A stretch of DNA of 64,000 nucleotides from the NCBI RefSeq assembly GCF_047511655.1, contig NC_133402.1, forward strand, positions 59,152,951-59,216,950, read 5' to 3'. Made by a program: the position numbers and the translations under genes. The notes beneath the pieces were generated by a model. That model did no database searches. It was not told the origin of the DNA and saw nothing but the letters and a program-made list of their open reading frames with translations. Position 1 is the first letter of the stretch. The number at the start of each line of letters is the position of its first letter. Positions 12,346 to 21,905 of this stretch are shown in pieces. The DNA is from Castor canadensis. Taxonomy: Eukaryota; Chordata; Mammalia; Rodentia; Castoridae.

Positions 12346-12419
12346 TAAAATTCTAAAGACTGTATGCCCCAAACCAACAATGAATGTTTCTTTTTAAAAA
12401 TGCAGAAAAGTAGCTGCGT

Positions 12420-12738
12420 TTTCGAGCATGGTGGCTCAAGCCTGTAATCCTATCTACTTGGCAGGCAGAAATTAGAAGGATCATTAATTTAGGCCAGCCC
12501 GGGGGAAAGGAAGCCCACAAGACCGCATCTCAAGAAATGATCAGGTGAAACATCACACACCTGTTGTCCAGCGATTCCGAGAAGATCTTGGTCCAGGGCG
12601 GCCCAGCAAAAATAACCAAACTGAAAAGGGCTGGTGGAGTGGCTCAAGTGGTACAGCTTCTTCCTAGCAAATGTGAAAGCTTCAGTCCAACCCCTAGTAT
12701 TGCCACACACACACACACAAATAAATAAATAAAGGATA
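12420..12738 (+). repeat. Three-module SINE (B1-like, B1-like, tRNA-type)
   Basis: Two B1-like monomers (catggtggctcaagcctgta; cacacctgttgtccagcgat) precede a tRNA-type unit and an (AC)n(AAAT)n tail at 12705-12735. Confidence 0.85.
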
Positions 12739-12805
12739 AAGAAAAACAAAAACCAGTCACAGTCCCATCCGCTTAGGTCTAGTGAGCCGGCTCATTTGCG
12801 TTCTG

Positions 12806-13025
12806 TTTTTTCTGGATGCACTGGGGTTTGAACTTAGGGCCTCACACTTGCCAGGCAGGCACTCTACCACTCGAGTCTCTCTGCCAGCCTTTTTTTGTGA
12901 GTGTTTTTTTTTTTTGAGATAAGGTCTCACTAACTATTTGCCCCAGCTGGCTTTGAACCGCCATCATCCTGATGTCTGCATCCTGAGCAGCTAGGATTAC
13001 AGGTGTTAGACATGGGTGCTTGGCT
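12806..13025 (-). repeat. Composite SINE
   Basis: actggggtttgaacttaggg and gagcagctaggattacaggt are the complements of the tRNA-type and B1-like modules. Confidence 0.9.
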
Positions 13026-13179
13026 TACTAACTTCTTTTTTAAAGAAAGATTACTCTGCTGTATAACATGTTTGTTAAAAAAAAAAAAGAATTCAAACAA
13101 TGAAAAATGTATAAAAAATCAAAGTCTAAAAAAAATTTTTCTTGGTGGGACTGGGGTTTGAAATTAGGGCTTTGTGCCG

Positions 13180-14390
13180 CAAAGTAGCCAACCTCCGTTC
13201 CATTTTCCCTGGTTATTAAACATAGATATGTTTAATTTTACTAAATTTGCATCTGTGTTCATTAGGAGCATTGGGCTATAGTTCTCTTTTTCTGTAATGT
13301 CTCCATCTGGTTTTCTTTTTAAAACTGGTCTCATAAAGTGAATTGGGAACTGTCTACACTTCTCTGTTTTTTAAAGAGCGTGTCTAGTGTTGGTATTTTC
13401 TTTTAAGAATCCATTTGTGAAGACTTCTGAGCCTGGAGTTTCCTTGGTGGGACGTTTCAAATCACAAATTCAATTTTGAAGTAAATATAGGAATATTCAC
13501 ATTTTCTGTTTCTTCTTGGGTCAATTTTCATAGTTTGTGTCTTTGAAGAAATTTTCCCATTCAATGAAGGTTATCTAAGTTTTTGGTATAAAATTCGTAA
13601 GAATCTATTTCCTTATCTTTTTAATATTTATAGAGGCCATGGGATGTCCCCTCTTTCATTCTTGATATTAACATTTTATGTCTTTTATCCTTGGTTAGTT
13701 TACCTTAAATGTATTAATTTTATTGATATTTTCAAAGAACCAGCTTTTGATTTTACTGACTTTATTGTAGATCTATCTTTGGTTTAACCAATTACTGTAC
13801 TTGTTTTTGTTATTTCTTTCCTTCTCAAACTTTGATTTGCACTTCTTTTTCTATTTTATTGAGGTAAGGACATAGGTCATTGGTGTTAGATTTCTCTTCT
13901 CCCTAAAATTTAAAGCTAGGACTTTTTCTCTTAGCACTAGTTTAGCTCTATCTTATAAAATTTGATATGTTGTATTTTACTTATCATTAGATATAAATGT
14001 CTTAAAACTTCTCTTGTCATTTCTTCTTTTGCCTATGGATTGTATAGACATATGTTTTTAAATTTCCAAATGTTTGGATTTTTCTAGTCATTGTCTTGGT
14101 ATTGAGTTCTAACTGAAATCCACTGCAATCAGAGTATGAATATATCTTCTGTAATTTTGACCCCTTTAATTTTATGGCTTACCATCAGCTGTCATACACA
14201 CTTGCAAAGAATGAAGTTGGCCCTTTGGTGGGTGGCGTGTCTTAAAAATATCAATAAAGTCACGGTGTCATAGACTTTCTCAGATCTGTTGTATTGTTAT
14301 TGATTTTTTGTCTACTTTTATCAATTGCTAAAAAGGGGGCATTGAAACTTTCAGTTATGAGTAAAGATTTGTCAGTTCTCCCTTTAATTA
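13180..14390 (-). mobile_element. L1 ORF2 fragment, antisense
   Basis: Read on the minus strand it contains the ORF2 text around tcaaaagctggttctttgaa and gcccaatgctcctaatgaac, in the order of the spacer and reverse-transcriptase part. Many stops and indels show it is old. Confidence 0.8.
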
Positions 14391-14748
14391 ATTTTTTGGC
14401 AGTATTACAGTTTGAACTCAGGGCCTTGTGCTTACTAGGCAGGTGCTCTTCCACGTGAGCCACACACTCAGGTCTTTTTGCTTAATTTTTTGGAGAGGGT
14501 CTTGGACTTTTTCCTGAGGCCAGCCTCAGACAGTGATTCTCCTACCTATGACACCCCTTGTCTCCCCCCACCATTCATCTCCCCATGCTAGCTGGGATGA
14601 CAGGCATAGGCCACCAGACTTGGTTTATTTTGTTGAGATGAGGTCTTGCTTACTTTTTGCCTGGGCCTACTTCAAACTTAGATCCTCCCAATCTCCACCT
14701 TCCAAGTAGATGGGATTATAGGGAAGAGCCACCACACCTGGCCTTAAT
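14391..14748 (-). repeat. SINE cluster (one tRNA-type, two B1-like modules)
   Basis: cagtttgaactcagggcctt followed by tagctgggatgacaggcata and gtagatgggattatagggaa, all reverse complement. Confidence 0.87.
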
Positions 14749-15063
14749 TAATTTTTTAATGGAAGAAAAAGGGAAGTAGTGGCTGATGGAGTTAAGAGTA
14801 AAAGAGCAAACAGCATATTTACAACCAAATATATCAATCACATCCTTAATACAAGGACTAAACACTACAATTAAAGACAGGCTTGTTAAAACGACCCTAC
14901 TTGTGTACACGAAAAACACATTTGACACGCAAGAACACAATAGTTCACAAATAAAAGAAGAGAATGAAGGATTTCATATGGAGTGAGCCCAAGAAACCTG
15001 TGTGAATATATTCGTATCGGACAAAAGAGACTTCAAGACAAAGAGAACTATAAAAGATAAACA

Positions 15064-15237
15064 GGGCCAGGCGCCGTGGCTCACGCCTGTAATCCTGGCT
15101 ACTCAGGAGGCAGAGATCAGGAGGATCATGGTTCAAAGCCAGCCCTGGGCAAATAGTTAGTGAGACCCTATCTCAAAAAACCCATCACACAAAAAAAGGG
15201 CTGGTGAAGTGGTTCAAGGTGAAGGCCTCAACAAACA
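15064..15237 (+). repeat. Composite SINE
   Basis: A well-kept B1-like unit (gtggctcacgcctgtaatcc) with a shortened tRNA-type unit (ggctggtgaagtggttcaag) at its 3' side. Confidence 0.9.
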
Positions 15238-15965
15238 AAAAGATAAGCAGGGACATTTGATAATAATAAAATTATAAGTTCACTAGAAATAATTGTGAAC
15301 GAATATGTGCCTGATAGCAGGGCTGTCATGTATTAAGAAATACATGAAACAATATTCAGAACCAAAAGAAACAGATAAACTAGTGAGCAGAGGCAGAGAT
15401 TTTAACCTTCTTCTCGGTAACTTATACAATAGCCAGACAAAAAGTTACTAAGGAAATAGAAGTTCTGAGTAATGTGGTCAGTTCTCTGACCTCAGTGGCA
15501 TTGGTAAACTATCACATCCAGTGACGACAGAATACACCTTCTGTGCGAGCACACACAGAACCAAGACAGACTGTGTGCTGGGCCTCGAATCAAGACTGAA
15601 CAGCTCCTCGAGACTTAGATCATACAAAGTGTCTGCTTAACCACAATGGAATGAAATAAGAAGCCATAAGCAGACTAGAAAGTCTCCAGCTAATTAAAAA
15701 TTAAACAAGAGACTTCTGCATAATCAATGAGTCAATCAAGGATTACTCATTTCAATAATCAATTAATGGAAATAGAACATTTTAACTGAATGAATAGAAA
15801 AATTATAACATGTTGAACCTAAACCTGATATAAGAATAAACCAAATGTCTGAATAGTTCTACATGTTAACAAAATCAAATCAATCATTAAGAACCTTCCC
15901 ACAAAGAACTCTAGGCTAAGATTGGTTTACTGGTAAGTTCTACAAAGTATCAAAAGAAGAAATAA

Positions 15966-16047
15966 TATTAGCAGGTACAGTGGCTCAGGCCTATAATCCC
16001 TGCTACTTGGGAAGTGGAGATGAGGAGGAATATGGTTCAAAAATTAG
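15966..16047 (+). repeat. B1-like SINE fragment
   Basis: cagtggctcaggcctataat then ggagatgaggaggaatatgg. Confidence 0.8.
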
Positions 16048-16169
16048 CAGTATGTCTACCTGCTAACCACAAATTACTAGACAATGAAATTTAGGAATCA
16101 AAGTCACTTACACTACAATCGAAAATATTTTCAAATCCAGGGATCACTCAAAAAGAAAGATGTGAATTA

Positions 16170-16256
16170 TAAGAGCTGGTGGAGTGGCTCAAGGAGTAGA
16201 GCACCTGCCTTAGCAAGCAAAGCCCCCAGTTCAACCCCCAGTACCACCTGCTTAGG
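16170..16256 (+). repeat. tRNA-type SINE
   Basis: gagctggtggagtggctcaa and gttcaacccccagtaccacc; a full unit. Confidence 0.92.
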
Positions 16257-16339
16257 TAAAATTGCAAAGTGCCTTGAAAAGAACTTCAAAATCAACTTTG
16301 AAAATGCATCTTATTTTAAAAACAGAAAATTTAAAGTCC

Positions 16340-17029
16340 TGAAGTATTAAAACAGTTGAGCATGAAATACAGAGTCTGTATTGGAGGCTAGAGGCTGGAG
16401 GCCCAGCTGTCGTCAGTGCTAGTTTCCAGAGGGAGGTGGGGGCAGAGGGGATTGCCCGCTTCCTGCCTGGCCCTTTCTCTGCAGAGCCAGCGGGCACCCT
16501 GGCCAGCACGGGACTCAGGACATTAGTGGTGAACACGACTCTGGGATGGACCTCCAGCTGGAGAAGAGCTGTAGAGTCCGGGTGGACTGCCTGAGAGACC
16601 AGGTGGAGAGACCCCAGGGGACACAGCTTTGGTGAACACCCGCATCTGTCAGCCCTGGGACACGATTCTGTATCCTGATGATACCCAGAGAGGCGGATGG
16701 AGAACAAGCTTCAGCAAGGTAACAGGCTCAGAACTGACACAAACTCCCAGGCCGGAGAAACCTGACCTGTGTGTGACACAGACTGACCTGTTTCTGAGAC
16801 CCATGTGTGAGAAGACTTCAGATTCTCTGCTGACAACTGGGGCTGCTACCTGGAGTCAGAAGAGAGAGCTTGCTTCTCATCACAGAAGACATTCGAAAGT
16901 TATTTTAGGCCTCTGAACAGTAGATTGAGTGGAAAAATGTTAGGAAAAAAATTTACATTAGTTAGCCAACTAATGGAAAACCAAAACTACAATTAGTTTA
17001 CCAAAACTAATTAGCCTTAAAAAGAAGGA
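16340..17029. other. Intergenic sequence without a recognised element
   Basis: A GC-richer island of non-repetitive text (16380-16900) with open frames on both strands. I recognise no protein family and see no splice structure. Confidence 0.45.
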
Positions 17030-17155
17030 CCAGTTGAGTATAGTGATGCATGCCTGTAGTTTCAGCTACTCAGGAGCTGAGGACTGCTTGAACTCAAGAG
17101 TTTGAGGCCAGCTTGGGCCAGCCTGTCAAAAAAACAAAACCAAAAAAGGAAAAAC
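17030..17155 (+). repeat. B1-like SINE monomer
   Basis: gtgatgcatgcctgtagttt, then gagtttgaggccagcttggg and an A-rich tail. Confidence 0.85.
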
Positions 17156-17920
17156 ATTTTGACAGATGCTACAACATGTGGATCCTTGAGTACGTCACAC
17201 TCAGTGAAACCAGCCAGGCCCAAGACAACACTGCATGACTCCATCTATCTGGTGCACCTAAGTACTCAGAATCGTAAGGACAGAAAGTAGAGCAGTCATT
17301 TGCTGTCTAATGGTGCTCAAATTTCAGTTTTGCAACATGAAAAGAGTTCTGGAGACAGATGGTGGTGACGGTTGGACAAGAACACTTGTCTATTCAACAC
17401 CCCTGGCTGCACACTTCGCAATGGTGAAGTGAGAAAATATTTTCCCTACATTTGACCTCAATAAAAATTACACACAAATACATTCCTGTTGTAAAAAGCA
17501 AGCCATCCAGACAAAACCAAATTCTTCCTTGACCACTTCTCCATCTCCGTGTCTATACACCTCCGAGTGTATCTCTCTTGGTCCTCATGGCCACCCTCTG
17601 ACTTACAGATGGGGGAGCAGGTCAGCCAAGAATTAAGGAATTTCCCACAGTTCTAGAGCCTGGAAGTGCTCAGTCTCGGTACTCACTGCTCTTCTCCAGT
17701 GTTTTCCTGTTCGGGCCTGGGCACCAACATGAAGCTATGTCAGATATAGACACTGTGCTCAGGAGAGCCCAGGCTGACAGTGAGGACAGACAGAGAAATT
17801 ACTCTAGCCTCACATGAAATGCAGAAGTGAAACAAAGGACACTTAGCAGTGAGCCATGCTTATCTTTCTGTTTTGAAGGAAAGATGAGATACCAAGGTAT
17901 AGTTTTTGTTTTGTTTTGGT
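17156..17920. other. Intergenic sequence without a recognised element
   Basis: The first part (17156-17480) may be diverged L1 3' sequence (gacaacactgcatgactcca, ttgtctattcaacacc). The rest is unrecognised. Confidence 0.4.
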
Positions 17921-17921
17921 T

Positions 17922-18222
17922 TGGCTTTTTTGGTACTGGGGCCTGAACTCAGGGTTTTATATTTGCTCAAGCCACACCCTAAAGCCCATTTTGCTTTAGT
18001 GTTTTAAATAGGGTCTCATGCTTTTGCCCTGGCTGGACTTGGATCAGGATCCTCCTACCTTTGCCTCCCAAGTAGCTGAGATTACAGGAATGCATAAGCA
18101 CACCCAGCTTGTTTTGAGATAGAGTTTCACTAACTTTTCCCCTGGGCTGGCCTGGAACCATGATCCTCCAACTGTGCCTCCCAAACTGGGATTACAGATT
18201 TGTACCACCACACTCAGCCCTT
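17922..18222 (-). repeat. Composite SINE
   Basis: tggtactggggcctgaactc, then two B1-like complements (agtagctgagattacaggaa; ctgggattacagatttgtac). Confidence 0.9.
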
Positions 18223-18237
18223 AAAAGATGAAATTCT

Positions 18238-18541
18238 AGCCAGGTGTGTGGTTTATGCCTATAACTTCTAGCTATTTGGGAGGCTGAGATCAGGAGGATT
18301 GTGATTTGAGGCCAGTGTAGACAAAAAGTTTGTGAGACCCTGCCTCAACAGAAAAAGGTGGGTGTGTCATCCCAGCTACTGTGGGGAGCATAAGTAGGAG
18401 AACTGTAGTCCAGGCCTGGACAAAAAGTGACACCCTATCTCCAAAATGACCAAACCAAAAAGGGCTGGGGTATGGCTCAAGTGATAGAGCACTTGCCTAG
18501 CAAGTGTGAAGCCCTAAATTCGACCCCAGTACTGCCCCCTT
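18238..18541 (+). repeat. Composite SINE
   Basis: Two B1-like modules then a tRNA-type unit (tatggctcaagtgatagagc). It lies head to head with the preceding minus-strand copy with only about 15 bases between them. Confidence 0.9.
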
Positions 18542-18769
18542 AAGATAAAATTGTGTGTACACTTTTAAGTTTTATTTAGTTCTTAACTCAAAAGTTAATT
18601 TCCCTAAAGAGCCCCTTTTAAGTCACCCTGGCTAAAACAGCCTCCACATTTCTTGTTCTTTGTTTACTGTTCATTGTCTGACTTCCTTCACTAGAAGATC
18701 AGAGCAGTGACCCTGTCATTCCTGTTCACCCTGAATCTTCAGGGCCAGAATGGTGCCTGACACTCAGTA

Positions 18770-19190
18770 GGTGGTTGTATGTGTTTCCAAGGGCTGCCAT
18801 GCAAAGTGCCACCAAGTGGGTGACTTCAAACAATAGGAATTTTTTCTCTCACAGTCCAAGAGGCTAGCAGTCTGAAACCAAATGCTGGTAGGGCCAACTC
18901 TCCCCAAAGGCTCCAGGAGAAAACCTTTCCTTGCTTTTCCCTGTCTTCTGGAGTTGGCCATCAATCGTCAGCTTGTAGCCACATCACTCCAGTTTTGACT
19001 TGTATCTTCCCATGGCCCTCTGCCCTCTCTGTGTCCCCTCTCTATGTACAAATTTCCCTTTTCTTAAAAAGGTGCCAGTCATCGGACCATCTTAGCTTGA
19101 TTAACTATTTCCAAAAAAGGTCTCATTTATGGGTACTAGGGGGTAGAACTTGAACATAGCTTTTGGGGAGAAACGATTCACTCACAGCCA
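18770..19190 (+). repeat. Old dispersed repeat, family A copy 1
   Basis: ccaagggctgccatgcaaag, tctctcacagtccaagaggc, aaaaaggtgccagtcatcgg and tactagggggtagaacttga follow the order of a very common mammalian repeat; another copy is at 22925-23235. I cannot name the subfamily. Confidence 0.65.
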
Positions 19191-19737
19191 ATAAATGTTT
19201 GCACTGCTGTATGAAAAGCTGGTATTGTGACCATGAACTTTCAAATTAATGCAGACAAAAGCTGTGGACAGCTTTGTTCTCCCCAGGTTGTGCTCTGATC
19301 AAACAATCTATAAAATGGTTTCATTGGCTGTAGTAACTAGATGTCCAGGTGAAGGAAAATTAGAGCTCCAATGTTCCAGGTGCAAACTTGACCTCAGGAA
19401 TAGAAAAGGAGCAACAAAGTCCCATCTGGTATCAACAGGTCTCACACTGATTAACAGCCAACAACCTTCCTTTCTTGGTAACCTCAAACACAGCATCTGC
19501 CCACTCCTTTCCAAACACACTAACCCAGGGGGGAGCGAGAATGTGAAGGACATGAGAGACACAGTTTGATCCTCTCTCCAGGAGGTTGGAGTTGGAATGG
19601 GATCAAGGCAATCTCTCTGGACTGTGAGACCTGTGTCCTGTAGCCCTGGGAAGGTGCTGTGCTCTGCATGGCTGGGGACTAGAAGCCTGGTCGGGCCATC
19701 CTGAGAACCATCAATCTTCTTCCCTGTCTCCCCATCC
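19191..19737. other. Intergenic sequence without a recognised element
   Basis: Open frames occur on both strands at 19249-19569, but nothing recognisable supports them. Confidence 0.5.
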
Positions 19738-19957
19738 TTTTTTTTTTTTTTTTTTTTTTTTGTGGTACTGGGGTTTGAACTCAGGGCCTACACTTTAAGC
19801 CATTCCACCAGCTCTTTTTTGAGATTTTTTTTTTTTTTTTTCAGATAGGGTGTCGCAAACATAAACTATTTGCCAGGCTGGCTTCGAACTGAAACCCTCC
19901 TGATCTCTGCTGACTGAGTAGCTAGGATTACAGGCGTGAATCACCCGTGCCTGGCTA
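19738..19957 (-). repeat. Composite SINE with long T tracts
   Basis: A T run at 19738-19760 (the tail of the insert in reverse), then ggtactggggtttgaactca and gagtagctaggattacaggc. Confidence 0.92.
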
Positions 19958-20427
19958 TTTTCTTTATTTTCTGATGACCTCAGACAACCAATAAAGTAGT
20001 GTCTTGAAGTTGCCTATCCATAAGCGTGAACCACACTGGGGGAGGGAAGAAGGGAGGGAGGGAGAGAGAAAGACTTGAAAAAAGTGTTGGATGGCCAAAT
20101 AATTTGAGAAACACTAAATAATGTTTAGTGGACTTTCTGAGACTTTCATGACTCCAAAAAGGAACCAAGTGAGCAGCATCTTCAATTGATTTGTCAGGCT
20201 ACACTGGAAAATGCCAGGTAACAGGAGGGGCTCTCAGCCTTGGTTTTGGCTGAGTCCTGGAAGGCTATGAACAGTGGAGCAGGATTCAGGTCTTCTAATC
20301 AACAGAAACACATCCATTGTTGAAAAAAAAAAAACAAAACTGACCTCAGCAAGTAATTTTATCCAGGAAAGATAGATAAAGAGAAAGAACGAGGCGGGGA
20401 AAGGAGGGCAGAGAGAACAAGATACAG

Positions 20428-20431
<4 letters not shown>

Positions 20432-20460
<29 letters not shown>
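20432..20460. repeat. (GT)n microsatellite
   Basis: About 14 GT units, directly followed by a reverse-oriented tRNA-type SINE. Confidence 0.95.
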
Positions 20461-20462
<2 letters not shown>

Positions 20463-20536
20463 GATCTCAAGCTCGAACCCAGGGCTTTGCACATACCAGA
20501 CAAACACTGTACCACTGAGCTACATCCCAGCCCTAC
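20461..20536 (-). repeat. tRNA-type SINE, ID-like
   Basis: ctcgaacccagggctttgca and tgtaccactgagctacatcc; closer to the general rodent ID sequence than its neighbours. Confidence 0.85.
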
Positions 20537-21289
20537 AGTTATCTTTTGATTGTTGTCCACAGGGGCTCAGTCTTCCAATAAAAGTAATGAAAGGTGTAGA
20601 ATAATTCCAAAGCATGACAGAATGTCTGTTGACTTCAAAATCGCTTTGTGAGGGGAGGAAAAAAAGAAAGAAAATGGTGCTGTGGTGATTGACGTGATAG
20701 CTCCGATGAGCGGTCTGCCATGTGCGACCTCCACAAGATGACTTATTACCTACACCTAGAGAGTCAGTGCTCCACCCGCTCCGCTTTCATCCAGAGGTTA
20801 CCTGTCCTTGTCGGGCACCCCACAGATAAGCAGGTCACCGGCCCCAAGAAGCTCTCGGTCTGTTGATGCCGGAAACAAAGATCCAAACTGACCCGGCAGA
20901 GAGGGTTGGGGGAGTGGGGCAGAATGGGGGTGGGGGGACAGGAGGGATCTTGAACTCAGCTTGGCTGTGATGGGGGCTAGGACCATGCTTTACGGATGTC
21001 ACAGCAGGGGACAGAGTTGCAGGGTCTAGGGCCAGTTGGAAGGCCCGGATACAGGGTCAGGCCCATCCTCGGGCTGGGGAGGCCCAGCTGGGCCGGTCCG
21101 TGGAGAGCCTGGAATGTCTCCTGAGAGTCTGCACTAGACTAGGGGAAGAAAACAGGTTTTCGGGGATGTTTAGCCGTCGTACTCGTGCCTGGGTGAGTCA
21201 CAAGCCACTTAGAGAGTATCGAATCCACCCCAAGTGGCAATTGCGCTCTTCCTGCTGACGCCTGCTCCAGACACACCAGTCCAAGTACG
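20537..21289. other. Upstream flank of the ESYT3 CpG island
   Basis: No repeat and no gene recognised. GC content rises from about 20750 toward the island. It may hold distal promoter elements, but I can name none. Confidence 0.5.
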
Positions 21290-21482
21290 CCCAGGAGGCC
21301 CCGCCCTCTAACTCCTGGCCCCGCCCCGGGGGCGGAGACTTCGGCCTTCCTGCGCGCTGGGCCCCGCCCCGCTCGCCTGGTTCCCAGGTGCAGCGCCCCG
21401 AGCTCGCACCGCGGAGAGGGCACCGGGGAGCTCCGCAGAGCAAGAGGGGCGCGGCGATCGGTTCCCCGCGCTTGGGAGACGC

Positions 21483-21524
21483 ATGTGCCGGGACGTCGGG
21501 GCGCGCAGGCCTGCGCTCGGGTGA
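21483..21524 (+). other. Short upstream ORF ahead of the ESYT3 start
   Basis: An ATG at 21483 opens a 13-codon frame ending in TGA at 21522-21524, 33 bases before the main ATG. Neither ATG has a strong Kozak context; both have C at -3. It matters only if transcription begins upstream of 21483, which is likely but not shown. Confidence 0.5.
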
Positions 21525-21557
21525 AGTTTTTGGAGAGGGCAAGACGGCGACAACCTG

Positions 21558-21905
21558 ATGCAAGCGGAGGAGCCCGGAGTCTCCGCAGCTCCGGGAGCCC
21601 GCGATGCCCCGGCTGCCCAGGGAAGAGCCCGGCGCGCACCGGGTCCTGAGTTGCGCCTGTCCCGCCAGCTGCTGCCGGAGCTCTACACCTTCGTGGCGCG
21701 GGTGCTGTTCTACCTGGCGCCCGTCTACCTGGCCGGCTACCTGGGGCTCGGCATAACCTGGTTGCTGCTTGGGGCCCTGCTTTGGATGTGGTGGCGCAGG
21801 AACCGCCGCGGGAAGCTGGGACGCCTGGAGGCCGCCTTCGAATTCCTGGACAACGAGCGCCAGTTCATCAGCCGCGAGCTGCGGGGTCAGCACCTGCCGG
21901 CCTGG
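21558..21905 (+). CDS. ESYT3: ESYT3 exon 1 (residues 1-116)
   Basis: The start ATG was chosen because the reading that follows (MQAEEP, then PELRLSRQLLPEL) aligns with the known ESYT3 N terminus. The exon encodes a cytosolic Ala/Arg-rich lead, then a long hydrophobic stretch at about 44-79 rich in Leu, Tyr and Trp that forms the ER membrane hairpin. The basic RRNRRGK follows at once. It ends after HLPAW in phase 0 with donor gtgag. The ATG context is weak (C at -3 and +4). Confidence 0.96.

Larger units (their letters stand above)
14750..16170 (+). mobile_element. L1 ORF2 fragment, sense, split by SINEs
   Basis: Text such as gtatcggacaaaagagactt, aaccttcccacaaagaactc and ggtaagttctacaaagtatc follows L1 ORF2 order. 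SINEs interrupt at 15064-15235 and 15966-16047. Diverged and non-coding. Confidence 0.75.

Noticed and set aside
1..21290. Exons or 3' UTR of MRAS expected upstream by synteny
   Set aside because: I found no RAS-family motif or splice-linked exon in the region; MRAS probably ends before the window.
21198..21893. Minus-strand frame of 231 codons opposite exon 1
   Set aside because: High GC removes stop codons on both strands of CpG islands. The sequence has no recognisable domain and lies opposite a confirmed exon.
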